36,987 bases of DNA from Erythrobacter sp. SCN 62-14 (lineage in GTDB: Bacteria; Pseudomonadota; Alphaproteobacteria; Sphingomonadales; Sphingomonadaceae), in assembly GCA_001724215.1 (NCBI GenBank), contig MEDW01000013.1:1-36987 (forward strand). Direction: 5' to 3'. Each line of letters begins with the position of its first letter. Positions within the stretch are counted from its first letter, which is position 1. The notes under the pieces are model-generated. The model saw nothing but the letters and a program-made list of their open reading frames with translations. It did no database searches and was not told the origin of the DNA. The translations under genes were made by a program, and so were the position numbers. Shown piece after piece: positions 17,500 to 27,854 of this stretch.

Positions 17500-18681
17500 T
17501 CACGCAGATTGCAACAAGGCGACAAAAAACCCGTCTGAACCTGTTGTTAGTGGATCAAGACGCTGGCCGCCGCCGCGCGAAGTGCTGGGCGCAGCCAGCG
17601 CCAAGGGGTGTGTGCGCCAACCAGGATGCCGTTCCAGAAAGGAGCTTATGCGGTCGGGGCCTTCGGCATCGAGCAAAGAACAGGTGACAAAGCTGATCAT
17701 TCCGCCGGGCCGCACCAGCGCCGCCGCCACATCCAGCACATGATCCTGCAGCGCTGTCAGCCGCGCAAGCCCTGCCGGATCAAGCCGCCAGCGCGCCTCG
17801 GGCGAGCGGCGCCATGTGCCGCTGCCCGAACACGGCGCATCGACCAGAACATGATCGCACTGGGCCTGCCATGCCTCCAGCGCTAGCAGTTCGCGACCGG
17901 GGTCAAGCAGCACGGTGTGCGCGATCCTCGCTCCCGCACGCGCAGCACGCGGCGCCAGATTGCCGAGACGGCGCTTGTCGGTGTCAGCCGCGATAATTTC
18001 AGCATCATTGCCAAGCTTTGCTCCGAGCGCCAGCGTCTTGCCGCCAGCCCCTGCGCACAGATCGATCACAGTCGCGCCCGGTTCGATCGGCAGTGCCTCG
18101 ACGATCAACTGGCTGCCCAAATCCTGAACCTCGATCAAACCATCGGCATATTCGGGCCAGCTTTCGACCGGCGTACCGCTGGCAAAGCGCAAGGCATGGG
18201 GCAGACACAGGGGTGCGCCCTGTTCTGGCAAAACGAGCCGATCGCGTGTCGCTTTGAGCGTATTGACCCGCACATCGAGCGGCGCGCGCGAACTGAGGGA
18301 GGTGAGCACATCCTCGCCAATCTCGGACAGGTGTAGCAATTCGCAAAGCCATTGCGGCGCTGCTCCGCCCTCGGCAACGGCTTCGCCCGCAGCAATCACC
18401 GCAGGGCCATAGGGGCTGCCATCGAACAGCGAGGCAATTTCCGGGCGCAGTTCAGCAAGCCGCAGCATCGCTGCGCGCCCGTTGGACGGCACAGGGCCAC
18501 AGGCGCGAATGGCATCAAAAACCAGATCACGGATCGCACGACGGTCTTTCGATCCGGCAAAACGGTGCGACTTGAACCACTCGGCCAGAATCCGGTCTGC
18601 CGGAGCGCCGCCGGTCCGGGCGCCCGCGATCACGGCATCAAGCAGTTCAATCGCGCTTTGAACGCGGGCCGCGGGCGTCAC
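17500..18681 (-). CDS. RsmB/NOP-family RNA (cytosine-C5) methyltransferase
   Basis: This 393-residue protein combines an N-terminal NusB-like helical region (about 1-70) with a SAM-dependent methyltransferase domain. Motif I is DLCAGAGGKT (207-216). The motif IV cysteine is in DAPCSGSGTWRRSPEARW (Cys284) and the motif VI cysteine in TCSLLDAEG (Cys334); together these define m5C RNA methyltransferases of the RsmB/NOP family, which usually modify 16S rRNA. It starts with GTG at 18681, and the stop of the upstream 89-residue gene overlaps it (GTGA), so translation is coupled. The gene order guaB, unknown, RsmB-like suggests one operon. RsmB itself is the likeliest identity, but a paralogue with a different target site is possible. 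Confidence 0.92.
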   Translation of the reverse strand: MTPAARVQSAIELLDAVIAGARTGGAPADRILAEWFKSHRFAGSKDRRAIRDLVFDAIRACGPVPSNGRAAMLRLAELRPEIASLFDGSPYGPAVIAAGEAVAEGGAAPQWLCELLHLSEIGEDVLTSLSSRAPLDVRVNTLKATRDRLVLPEQGAPLCLPHALRFASGTPVESWPEYADGLIEVQDLGSQLIVEALPIEPGATVIDLCAGAGGKTLALGAKLGNDAEIIAADTDKRRLGNLAPRAARAGARIAHTVLLDPGRELLALEAWQAQCDHVLVDAPCSGSGTWRRSPEARWRLDPAGLARLTALQDHVLDVAAALVRPGGMISFVTCSLLDAEGPDRISSFLERHPGWRTHPLALAAPSTSRGGGQRLDPLTTGSDGFFVALLQSA

Positions 18682-18947
18682 TCAGCTTCCCGCAGGTGAT
18701 GTTTTGACAATGCATCGAAGGCTCGTTCAACCTCATCACCCGACGGCATCGGCAGGCAGAAGTGCTTTGCCTTAGCGCCTTGATGCTCACGCGAGTACAT
18801 CTCGACGCCAGCCTCTCGATCTGTTCCTGCAGCGCGACATTCTTGCTCGGTCGCAAATAGGCCGTCCCGACGCTCAAGCTCGAACGCACCCGGCTCATCG
18901 GGATGCCACCACAAGATGATGAGCATATAGGGGATGAATTCGATCAT
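18678..18947 (-). CDS. Uncharacterised 89-residue protein between guaB and the rRNA methyltransferase gene
   Basis: I do not recognise this family. The protein starts with a short hydrophobic stretch (IEFIPYMLIILWW), too short to be a confident membrane helix but able to act as an anchor. The rest is charged and soluble-looking, with two cysteines (EQECRAAG and KHFCLPMP). It begins 12 bases after the guaB stop and overlaps the methyltransferase start by 4 bases (GTGA), so the position argues strongly that it is a real, translated gene. AGGC lies about 8 bases before the ATG. It might be a small membrane-associated accessory protein; no function can be given. Confidence 0.72.
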   Translation of the reverse strand: MIEFIPYMLIILWWHPDEPGAFELERRDGLFATEQECRAAGTDREAGVEMYSREHQGAKAKHFCLPMPSGDEVERAFDALSKHHLREAE

Positions 18948-18959
18948 CGCGCGCCTGCC

Positions 18960-20522
<1,563 letters not shown>

Positions 20523-22040
20523 CTAGGGCTGCGGATCCACCAATGCCGAAGGCGGCTGATAGCGCGCAGCATCGCCAAGCTGCCGGATCACCGCTTCGTG
20601 CAGCAAAAGATCATCAATGGCTCCACCCAGTTCGATCTTGTCACTTGTGTCCGAGGCGCTGTGGTAATCACGCTTCAGATAGGGTCCGAGTATTTCGCGC
20701 GAGGCAAAAGCGCTTGAGATCAGCACTGTCGGCACGCCTTGCTGAAGCAGCGCCCAACCATCCTGACGCGCAAGAAAACTCTCCGCAAAGTCGCGATTAC
20801 CAAGCACGCGCCTTGTCTTGGTCAGGTGCTCCAGAACGATGGGCTCGAACGGGGTGCGCCCACGCCCGACAATCCCCACCGGAGCGCCCGCAGGTGCCAC
20901 TGCGACCGTATCAAAATTGAAGGCCGCTATAATCTGATCCAGCGGCACTGGCGGGGCAGCCGCAAAGGCGCGCGCGCCCAGCAGACCGACTTCTTCCGCG
21001 GTGGTTGCCAGAACGAAGATATCGCGATCAAGTGCCGGGCCAGCCTTCAGACGGCGAGCCAGCTCCAGCATGACAGCCACGCCGCTGGCATTGTCGATGG
21101 CGCCGTTGCAAATGCGATCTTCTGCATCAGGTGGGCCGCATTCGCCCAGATGGTCCCAATGCGCAAGAAGCAACACGGCGCCGCTGCTGCTGGATTTGCC
21201 CGGTATCATGCCGATAAGATTATGGCTAACGAACTCGCGGCGCTGCGAGTTCGCCTCGATCGACAGGCTCACTTCGAGTGCAACCGGCCCTTGGGCAAGC
21301 GCTTGTTGTTTCAGTCCAGCCCAGCGCACCGCTCCCAGAGCTTGCTCGATAGCCGCTTCGGTGATGAACGCACTCAGCGTGTTGGCTTCGTCACCCAGCA
21401 ACCGCACGCGCTCCTCGCTGTATTCGCCGCGAATTTGCGCAAGCGCCGCTGCATCGCTGACAATCGTCAAGACCGCTCCTGCGTCCATCTCGAACAAGGC
21501 TGCGCGCTGGGCAGCAGCGTCGCTTTGTCGCGCAAGCAAAATGATGACGGAACCTGCAACATCATCACGGGTCAGATCAGCCATCTCCTCACCCACCAGC
21601 AACACGTCCACCCCGGTGGCTGGGCCGCCTTGCGCAAGTTCGCGCCTGCGCGGCGTGATCGCAAAACCCGCTTCGCTGGGCACCACAAAGGGGCGCTGTC
21701 CGTTGCCAAAGGCAATACGGCTCGTCTGTGGCAGTGTCGCCACCAATTGGACCGGCGCGCGCCATGGGCTGCCCGGATCATTGGTGCCCGACACCAGCCC
21801 AATCTCCTGCATTCTTGCAGTAAGATAGCTGAGCGTACGCGCCTCACCGATTGTGCCGGGCTTGCGGCCGCCAAACTCGTCACTCGCCAGCGTGGTGATA
21901 TCCTGCATCAGGCGACCGGCGATCGCGCTGCGTTCGGCCGGGGGCACGCTGACAGGAGCTGCGGGCCGGGCGCAGGCCGCCAGCGCAAGCGCCAGCAACA
22001 GCGCCCAAATTCCCCATAAGCGCCCGCAATGGCGGCTCAT
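20523..22040 (-). CDS. M28-family metallopeptidase lipoprotein
   Basis: The 505-residue protein starts with a lipoprotein signal (WALLLALALAAC, lipid-modified Cys23). The C-terminal half is an M28 zinc aminopeptidase domain: HWDHLGE (first ligand), NGAIDNASGVAVM (bridging aspartate), TTAEEVGLLGA (catalytic and binding glutamates), FNFDTVA and YHSASDTSDK (last histidine). A protease-associated-like insert may lie between about 130 and 250. It probably trims peptides at the cell envelope. The ATG at 22040 overlaps the stop of the upstream dehydrogenase (ATGA) and is preferred over the ATG four codons earlier. The pairing with a hydroxybutyrate dehydrogenase has no obvious metabolic logic. Confidence 0.91.
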   Translation of the reverse strand: MSRHCGRLWGIWALLLALALAACARPAAPVSVPPAERSAIAGRLMQDITTLASDEFGGRKPGTIGEARTLSYLTARMQEIGLVSGTNDPGSPWRAPVQLVATLPQTSRIAFGNGQRPFVVPSEAGFAITPRRRELAQGGPATGVDVLLVGEEMADLTRDDVAGSVIILLARQSDAAAQRAALFEMDAGAVLTIVSDAAALAQIRGEYSEERVRLLGDEANTLSAFITEAAIEQALGAVRWAGLKQQALAQGPVALEVSLSIEANSQRREFVSHNLIGMIPGKSSSSGAVLLLAHWDHLGECGPPDAEDRICNGAIDNASGVAVMLELARRLKAGPALDRDIFVLATTAEEVGLLGARAFAAAPPVPLDQIIAAFNFDTVAVAPAGAPVGIVGRGRTPFEPIVLEHLTKTRRVLGNRDFAESFLARQDGWALLQQGVPTVLISSAFASREILGPYLKRDYHSASDTSDKIELGGAIDDLLLHEAVIRQLGDAARYQPPSALVDPQP

Positions 22041-22804
22041 TCGGCGGTCCAACCCCCGTCAATGCTGTAATTCGCACCGGTGATGCCACGCGCCGCATCA
22101 CCGCACAGGAACACGGCCAGCGCTGCGACATCGTCGGGCTGCACAAACTCCTTGGTCGGCTGCTTGGCCAGCAGCACATCGTTCATCACCTCCTCGCGCG
22201 TCATCCCGCGCGCGGCCATGGTGTCGGGGATCTGGTTTTCAACCAAGGGCGTCCAGACATAGCCGGGTGAAATGCAATTGGCAGTTATGCCATGCGTGGC
22301 CAGTTCCAGCGCAATCGTCTTCGTAAAGCCCGCCATCGCGTGCTTGGCGGCGACATAGGCGCTTTTGAACGGCGATGCCGTGAGTGAATGCGCGCTGGCC
22401 GTGGCGATGATGCGGCCCCAGCCTTTGGCCTTCATGCCGGGCACTGCCAGGCGTGTGGTGTGAAAGGCCGACGACAGATTGAGCGCGATGATTGCATCCC
22501 ACTTCTCGGGCGGGAAATCCTCGATCGGGGCGACGTGCTGCATCCCGGCGTTGTTAACGAGGATATCAACCGGGCCGATTTGCGCCATCATCTCAGCGAT
22601 CTCAGCGGGCTGCATCAGGTTTGCCCCATGATAGCTTGCGCCCAATTCTTTGCACAGCAAAGCAATCTGGTCGGCCTCGCCCAACCCGTTAAGAACCACG
22701 TCTGCGCCCGCACCCGCCAAGGCGCGCGCAATCGCCAAGCCAATTCCCGAAGTCGAGCCAGTGATGAGAGCGCGCTTGCCTGACAGCATTTGGCTCTTGA
22801 GCAT
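22037..22804 (-). CDS. 3-hydroxybutyrate dehydrogenase (SDR family)
   Basis: The 255-residue enzyme interconverts D-3-hydroxybutyrate and acetoacetate with NAD+. It shows TGSTSGIG (15-22), NNAGMQHVAPIEDFPPEKW (84-102), a serine in TASAHSL, and Tyr150/Lys154 in SAYVAAKHA. Segments such as GYVWTPLVENQIPD and AKQPTKEFVQPDDVA are highly typical of this enzyme, so the substrate call is stronger than for most SDRs. It would connect to polyhydroxybutyrate or ketone-body use. The ATG at 22804 has CAGGAG upstream; a second ATG five codons later is possible. Its stop overlaps the M28 peptidase start, and it is divergent from the zinc peptidase gene across a 120-base gap. Confidence 0.93.
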   Translation of the reverse strand: MLKSQMLSGKRALITGSTSGIGLAIARALAGAGADVVLNGLGEADQIALLCKELGASYHGANLMQPAEIAEMMAQIGPVDILVNNAGMQHVAPIEDFPPEKWDAIIALNLSSAFHTTRLAVPGMKAKGWGRIIATASAHSLTASPFKSAYVAAKHAMAGFTKTIALELATHGITANCISPGYVWTPLVENQIPDTMAARGMTREEVMNDVLLAKQPTKEFVQPDDVAALAVFLCGDAARGITGANYSIDGGWTAE

Positions 22805-22924
22805 TGGGGCCGACTCCTGCACCTATATCCACCTTGCCTTGTCAGGCTTTTGCCGCGCGCGGGGGCGCTGTCCAGCAAATTACGCAACACCTGCGAAATG
22901 CAAGTTTGTGAAGGGATAAACCAC

Positions 22925-23806
22925 ATGCGCCTGGGGCCGTTTGACACCTCGGAAATCAAGGTTCGCCAAGGCGGAAGTGGACGCGCGGCAGGCGGACTTG
23001 GCTGCGGAACGATCGTGATCGCGCTGATTGCAGCGGTGGTGTTCGGGGTTGATCCCTCGCAAACCCTGCAAATGCTCGAAGGTATCCAGCAACAACAGAG
23101 CCAGATCGGCCCAACATCAACGCAAACCAATGTGACCGCAGATGATTTGTGCAACGCCAGCGCCTACGCCAACGAGGCCTGCGCAGCGCTCGCCAGCCTC
23201 AACCGCACCTGGGCGCCAGTGTTTGCGCGCAATAATCTGCGTTTTGAGCAGCCCGAACTGGTGCTTTACCCTTCGGGCCCGGTGGCAACGCGCGGCTGCG
23301 GCAATGCATCATCAGCAGCAGGGCCATTCTATTGTCCGGCGGATATGGGGATTTATCTGGACACCACTTTCTTTGATCAACTGGCGCGCATGTCGGGCGC
23401 GCGGATATCAGGAAGTCAGGGGAACTTCGCGCGGCTCTACGTGATCGGGCATGAATATGGCCACCACATCCAGAATATCACCGGCATCAACCAACAGCTC
23501 CGAGCCGCCCAGCGAGCCAATCCGCAAGCCGCCAACCGAATGCAGGTGGCGATGGAATTACAAGCGGATTGCCTTGCGGGCGTGTGGGCCGGCAAGAACC
23601 GCGATCTGCTTGAAGCTGGCGATCTCGAAGCCGGAATGATGGCGGCCAGTTCGATTGGCGATGATACACTCAGCCAAGGTTCAGGGCGCGCGATCAATCC
23701 TGAAAACTTCACCCACGGGTCAAGCCAGCAGCGCATGGAAGCGCTGCGACGCGGCCTTGAAAGTGCGAACATGGCGGAGTGCAATGTCTACATCCAAGCG
23801 ATCTAA
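22925..23806 (+). CDS. YpfJ-family neutral zinc metallopeptidase
   Basis: This 293-residue protein belongs to the putative neutral zinc metallopeptidase family typified by E. coli YpfJ. After a charged N-terminus rich in glycine comes one membrane helix (about 27-42, GCGTIVIALIAAVVFG). The extracytoplasmic part carries the zinc motif HEYGHH (176-181) and a downstream glutamate in MELQADCLAG, a third-ligand candidate. FYCPADMGIYLD and NPENFTHGSSQQR are also typical. Natural substrates of the family are not known. The ATG at 22925 has GAAGGG upstream; in-frame codons before it lack coding character. Its last 23 bases overlap the next gene, so the two are probably made together. Confidence 0.92.
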   Translation: MRLGPFDTSEIKVRQGGSGRAAGGLGCGTIVIALIAAVVFGVDPSQTLQMLEGIQQQQSQIGPTSTQTNVTADDLCNASAYANEACAALASLNRTWAPVFARNNLRFEQPELVLYPSGPVATRGCGNASSAAGPFYCPADMGIYLDTTFFDQLARMSGARISGSQGNFARLYVIGHEYGHHIQNITGINQQLRAAQRANPQAANRMQVAMELQADCLAGVWAGKNRDLLEAGDLEAGMMAASSIGDDTLSQGSGRAINPENFTHGSSQQRMEALRRGLESANMAECNVYIQAI

Positions 23807-24332
23807 CCCCCTCGCCCTTGCCTTGGCTGCTGTGGTGACAGTGGCCAGCGCGCCGCTGGCGGCACAAGGGCGCCCTGCCTCGCCTGATGTCGGCGATGTC
23901 GCGATGACGCCGCTGACTGATCTGGGGATAGCCAACAAGGACATCCCCGAAATCCTGCTCCGGGCTGTGCTCGATCCCTATGCCAGCGACACGCTGCACA
24001 CCTGCAACAGCCTGACGGCACAAATCTTGCGGCTCGATGAAGTGCTCGGCGAGGATTACGATGCCTTTGCCGAAGGCAAAGGCGGGTTCGACGTGGGCCG
24101 CGCGGCGCAGGGCCTTGTCGGTTCCATCATCCCCTTTCGCGGACTGGTGCGCGAAGTGAGCGGCGCAGCGAGCAAGGACCGCGCGATGCAGGCTGCCTTC
24201 ACGGCCGGGATGGTGCGGCGCGGCTTTCTGAAAGGCTTGGGGCAAGAGCGAAAATGCGATGTCCCTGCCCGCCCGCGCGAACGCCCCGCGCCTGAGCCTG
24301 AAGCCGAAACGAAGGAGGCCGAAGCGGAATAA
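23784..24332 (+). CDS. Uncharacterised exported protein coupled to the zinc peptidase
   Basis: I do not recognise the 182-residue family. A signal peptide is clear (SNPLALALAAVVTVASAPLAAQG, cleavage near residue 28). The mature part is mostly helical-looking and has only two cysteines (LHTCNSL at 74 and ERKCDVP at 158), which could form a disulfide. The C-terminus is a low-complexity tail of proline, glutamate and alanine. The start at 23784 lies inside the end of the peptidase gene in another frame (23-base overlap) and has GCGGAG upstream. Close coupling suggests it is a partner, inhibitor or substrate of the peptidase, but this is inference only. A strong hairpin spans its stop codon. Confidence 0.8.
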   Translation: MSTSKRSNPLALALAAVVTVASAPLAAQGRPASPDVGDVAMTPLTDLGIANKDIPEILLRAVLDPYASDTLHTCNSLTAQILRLDEVLGEDYDAFAEGKGGFDVGRAAQGLVGSIIPFRGLVREVSGAASKDRAMQAAFTAGMVRRGFLKGLGQERKCDVPARPRERPAPEPEAETKEAEAE

Positions 24333-24345
24333 TCCGCTCCGGCCT
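24316..24345. terminator. Strong hairpin between the convergent exported-protein gene and sdhA
   Basis: Bases 24316-24328 pair with 24333-24345: six GC-rich pairs (AGGCCG with CGGCCT), one A-C mismatch, then six more (AGCGGA with TCCGCT), closed by the four-base loop ATAA that contains most of the stop codon. It is well placed to end transcription from either side. No T-run follows, so it is not a canonical intrinsic terminator. Confidence 0.6.
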
Positions 24346-24373
24346 GCTGATTGAAAATGCCTGACGGGCGAGC

Positions 24374-26242
24374 TTAGTACACGCGCGCCTTGGGCTCGAT
24401 ATACTGGATGTCGTCGGTCAGCGTGTATTCGTGCACCGGACGGTAATCGATCCGGCTGTTGCTGCCGCGCCCGCCCCAGCCATCGAACCAGGCGATGGTG
24501 TGCTTCATCCATTCCTTGTCGTTGCGCTCAGGGTAGTCCTCGTGCGCGTGGGCGCCGCGGCTTTCCTTGCGGTTGGCGGCGCTTGCCATCGTAACGTTCG
24601 CCTGCGCCATGAGGTTATCAAGCTCAAGCGTTTCGATAAGGTCCGAGTTCCAGATCAGCGACTTATCGGTGACGTGGATATCCTGCATCCGCTTGTTCTG
24701 TTCGGCCAGCTTGGCCACGCCCTCGTCCATCAGCTTCTGGTCGCGGAACACAGCGCAATGCTTCTGCATCGCCTTTTGCATTTCGGCGCGGATCTGCGCT
24801 GTGGGCGAGCCGCCTTGCGCATAACGGAAGTGATCGAGCCGGGTCAGCGCAAAGTCCGCGCTGTCGGCGGGCAGTTCGGGCTGCTTGGCATTGGGCTGGA
24901 GATTGTCGCGCAGGTGGTGACCGGTTGCACGGCCAAACACGACAAGATCGATCAGTGAGTTCGAGCCCAAACGGTTGGCCCCGTGCACCGAGACGCAAGC
25001 CGCCTCACCCACTGCATAAAGGCCGGGGATGACATGATCAGGGTTCCCATCCGGGCCGAGCGTCACCACCTGCCCGTGATAGTTACACGGAATGCCGCCC
25101 ATGTTGTAATGGACAGTCGGCGTCACTGGCAGCGGCTGGCGGGTGAGGTCAACCCCTGCGAAAATCTTGCCGCTTTCGGTGATGCCGGGCAGGCGCTGGG
25201 CCAGCACGTTCGGATCAATGTGATCGAGGTGGAGGTAGATGTGATCGCCCTCTGGCCCGACCCCGCGCCCTTCGCGCATCTCGAGCGCCATGGAACGCGA
25301 GACAACATCGCGCGAGGCGAGATCCTTGGCCGAAGGCGCATAACGCTCCATGAAGCGCTCGCCTTCCGAATTGGTGAGATAGCCACCCTCGCCGCGCGCG
25401 CCTTCGGTGATCAGAACGCCGGCACCATAAATGCCGGTCGGGTGGAATTGCACGAACTCCATGTCCTGCAAGGGGAGCCCTGCGCGCAGCACCATGCCGC
25501 CGCCATCGCCGGTGCAGGTGTGAGCGGACGTAGCGGTGTAATAACACCGGCCATAGCCGCCGGTTGCCAGCACCACGCTTTGCGCGCGGAACCGGTGGAT
25601 CGTGCCATCATCAAGGCACATCGCCATCACTCCGACGCACTTCTTATCCGCCCCTTCGCCCGCCATGATCAAATCAAGCGCGAAGTATTCGATGAAGAAA
25701 TCCGCATCATACTTGAGGCTCTGCTGGTAGAGCGCGTGGAGCATCGCGTGCCCGGTGCGGTCAGCGGCAGCACAGGTGCGCTGCACCGGCGGGCCCGCGC
25801 CCATGTTCTGCATGTGGCCGCCAAACGGGCGCTGATAGATCGTACCATCCGCATTGCGGCTGAACGGCACGCCGGCGTGCTCCAATTCGTAAACCGCAGC
25901 CGGCGCTTCGCGCGCGAGGTATTCAATCGCATCCTGATCGCCCAGCCAGTCAGACCCCTTGACGGTGTCATACATGTGCCAGGTCCAGTGATCGGGCGAA
26001 TTGTTGCCAAGGCTCGCCGCGATGCCGCCTTGCGCTGCCACAGTGTGCGAGCGGGTCGGAAACACCTTGGTGATGCAGGCCGTCTTGAGGCCCGCCTCGG
26101 CTGCGCCCATCGTGGCGCGCAGGCCGCTGCCGCCCGCGCCCACCACCACCACATCATAGGTGTGATCGATGATGGTGTAAGCGCCCTTCAGATGCGCGCC
26201 CCCCACATCATTTGCCGTTCCGCGTGCTGCCGACGTTGCCAT
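24374..26242 (-). CDS. sdhA: Succinate dehydrogenase flavoprotein subunit
   Basis: SdhA oxidises succinate to fumarate in complex II and passes electrons to the iron-sulfur subunit. The 622-residue protein has the dinucleotide-binding motif [12 protein letters not shown] (about 33-44) and [10 protein letters not shown], where His66 is the covalent FAD attachment site. Substrate-site segments include [11 protein letters not shown] and the capping-domain HPTGIYGAG. The C-terminus ends [12 protein letters not shown], as usual. Its ATG shares a base with the sdhD stop (TGATG), so translation is coupled. Most bacterial operons continue into sdhB; here a convergent unrelated gene lies directly downstream. 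Confidence 0.97.
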   Translation of the reverse strand: MATSAARGTANDVGGAHLKGAYTIIDHTYDVVVVGAGGSGLRATMGAAEAGLKTACITKVFPTRSHTVAAQGGIAASLGNNSPDHWTWHMYDTVKGSDWLGDQDAIEYLAREAPAAVYELEHAGVPFSRNADGTIYQRPFGGHMQNMGAGPPVQRTCAAADRTGHAMLHALYQQSLKYDADFFIEYFALDLIMAGEGADKKCVGVMAMCLDDGTIHRFRAQSVVLATGGYGRCYYTATSAHTCTGDGGGMVLRAGLPLQDMEFVQFHPTGIYGAGVLITEGARGEGGYLTNSEGERFMERYAPSAKDLASRDVVSRSMALEMREGRGVGPEGDHIYLHLDHIDPNVLAQRLPGITESGKIFAGVDLTRQPLPVTPTVHYNMGGIPCNYHGQVVTLGPDGNPDHVIPGLYAVGEAACVSVHGANRLGSNSLIDLVVFGRATGHHLRDNLQPNAKQPELPADSADFALTRLDHFRYAQGGSPTAQIRAEMQKAMQKHCAVFRDQKLMDEGVAKLAEQNKRMQDIHVTDKSLIWNSDLIETLELDNLMAQANVTMASAANRKESRGAHAHEDYPERNDKEWMKHTIAWFDGWGGRGSNSRIDYRPVHEYTLTDDIQYIEPKARVY

Positions 26243-26628
26243 CAGGCCTGACCTCCGAAGCTGAGCGCGGCCACGCTGAAAATCGCAAAAGCGCTGCCGC
26301 CAAGAGTTGCAAGATTAAGCGCCGACAAGGCGGCGAATTTGGTGCCGGTGTCGTGGACATAGTCCTCAATCACCACCTGAAGCCCAAGGCGGGCGTGCCA
26401 GAACAGGCTGATGACCAGTAGGATCATCGGCACCGCCGCAATCGGCTGGGCGAGCCAGCCTGCCACGCTGGCATAGCCGAAATCGCCCATCATCATAAAA
26501 CTTGCCAGCAGCCATGCCATCAACACCACATTGCCAATAGCGGTGGTGCGCTGCACCAGCCAGTGATGCGCTCCGTGATGCGCCGAGCCAAGGCCGCGTA
26601 CCCGGCCAATCGATGTTCCGTTACCCAT
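26242..26628 (-). CDS. sdhD: Succinate dehydrogenase hydrophobic membrane anchor subunit
   Basis: The 128-residue protein has three predicted membrane helices (about 30-50, 57-80 and 95-118). [14 protein letters not shown] and [16 protein letters not shown] are typical of SdhD; the histidine in the second motif is a probable haem b ligand. Together with SdhC it anchors complex II in the inner membrane and forms the quinone site. The gene lies 12 bases after sdhC and overlaps sdhA by one base (TGATG), so subunit synthesis is coupled. Confidence 0.94.
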   Translation of the reverse strand: MGNGTSIGRVRGLGSAHHGAHHWLVQRTTAIGNVVLMAWLLASFMMMGDFGYASVAGWLAQPIAAVPMILLVISLFWHARLGLQVVIEDYVHDTGTKFAALSALNLATLGGSAFAIFSVAALSFGGQA

Positions 26629-26640
26629 ATCTTGCTTGCC

Positions 26641-27021
26641 TTACTTGGTCAGCATCACGGCCCAGAAGGCCATGGTCAGCACCACCGCAATCACTGGCGA
26701 TGCAATTGACCAGAAACGATTGGTGGTCAGTTCGTATCCCGCGCCGATATCGAGCACAAAGTGCCGCAAACCGCTCATCAGGTGGGTAAAGAAGGCCCAT
26801 GACAAGCCAACCAGCACCACCAGTCCCAGCGGCGAACCCATCGCGCTCTGAAAAGTGGCGTAAGCCTCCGGTCCACTGGCGAGCGCGCCCAGCCACCATA
26901 CCAGCACACCAAGGCCAACCAATGCCATGCCATCGCCGGTCGCGCGGTGCAGGATGGATACCAGCATGTGCGGGCCCCAGCGCCAGATCTGCAAATGGGG
27001 TGAAAGCGGTCTTGTCTTCAT
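26641..27021 (-). CDS. sdhC: Succinate dehydrogenase cytochrome b556 subunit
   Basis: The 126-residue protein starts MKTRPLSPHLQIWRW and continues with SILHRATGDGMA, both hallmarks of SdhC. FFTHLMSGLRHFVLD in the second helix carries the haem-binding histidine. Three membrane helices are visible. The ATG at 27021 was chosen over longer in-frame codons because AAGGTGA is five bases upstream and the family start is exact. It is the first gene of the sdhC-sdhD-sdhA operon and is divergent from an SDR gene across 107 bases that must contain both promoters. Confidence 0.95.
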   Translation of the reverse strand: MKTRPLSPHLQIWRWGPHMLVSILHRATGDGMALVGLGVLVWWLGALASGPEAYATFQSAMGSPLGLVVLVGLSWAFFTHLMSGLRHFVLDIGAGYELTTNRFWSIASPVIAVVLTMAFWAVMLTK

Positions 27022-27128
27022 AGTCACCTTGATTGATCCCCTTGTTGCCCTTCCCTTAACGATGGCAACGCATCTGACAAGCGCCCTTGCGCTCGACAAG
27101 GCTTGCAAAGTTTCGGATAGGGCATTGC

Positions 27129-27854
27129 ATGGGACACATTCTTGTCACGGGATCAAGCCGCGGAATCGGTAGGGCAGCGCTCGAATTGCTGGGTGCGCGC
27201 GGCGCAAAGGTGATCGGCCACGCCTCGCGCCCGCAAGCCGCAGGCGACGCAGCGCCGCCCATGCTGGCAGCCGATTTTGCCGATCCCTTGAGCGTGGCGC
27301 GTCTGTGGGAAGAAGCGGTGGACCTGGCAGGCGGCACGATTGACGCGGTCGTCAACAATGCGGGGCGATTCGAAGCGAACCGCTTGGAGCGCTCAGACAT
27401 CGAATGGCTCGATGCATGGGATGATGCCTTGCGCGTGAACCTGACAGCGGCGGCCGAACTGTCGCGCTATGCCGTGCTTCATTGGCAGCAGCGCGGATGC
27501 GGCGGCAGGCTTATCCATGTTGCGAGCCGCGCTGCCTATCGCGGCGATTCTCCTGCCCATTGGCATTACGCAGCCGCCAAGGGCGGGATGATCGCGATGC
27601 ACAAGACCATCGCGAGGGCCTATGCCGCGCAAGGCATTTTGAGCTTTGCCGTCACGCCGGGCTTTACCGATACCAGCATGGCGGGCGATTATCTCGCCAG
27701 TCGCGGCGGGCCGGGCCTGCTTGCCGATATTCCTTTGGGCCGGGTGGCAACACCGCAAGAAATTGCTGCGATCATCGCCTTTTGCGCGCTTGATGCCCCT
27801 GCCAGCATGACTGGTGCTGTGATCGACGCCAATGGAGCCAGCTTTGTCCGATAA
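27129..27854 (+). CDS. SDR family oxidoreductase
   Basis: This 241-residue classical SDR has the cofactor loop TGSSRGIG (7-14), VVNNAGRFE (74-82), Ser133 in HVASRAAYRG and the catalytic pair in HYAAAKGG (Tyr147 and Lys151). The loop ends in SSR rather than with an acidic residue after the second strand, which leans towards NADPH (inference). It resembles FabG-like 3-oxoacyl reductases, but no ACP or fatty-acid genes lie near it, so the substrate is open. AGGG precedes the ATG at 27129 by six bases. The end overlaps the prmA start region, so the two genes are probably one transcript. Confidence 0.9.
   Translation: MGHILVTGSSRGIGRAALELLGARGAKVIGHASRPQAAGDAAPPMLAADFADPLSVARLWEEAVDLAGGTIDAVVNNAGRFEANRLERSDIEWLDAWDDALRVNLTAAAELSRYAVLHWQQRGCGGRLIHVASRAAYRGDSPAHWHYAAAKGGMIAMHKTIARAYAAQGILSFAVTPGFTDTSMAGDYLASRGGPGLLADIPLGRVATPQEIAAIIAFCALDAPASMTGAVIDANGASFVR

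Noticed and set aside
24983-26251. 422-codon plus-strand open frame opposite sdhA
   Set aside because: It is a shadow of sdhA with no recognisable motif.
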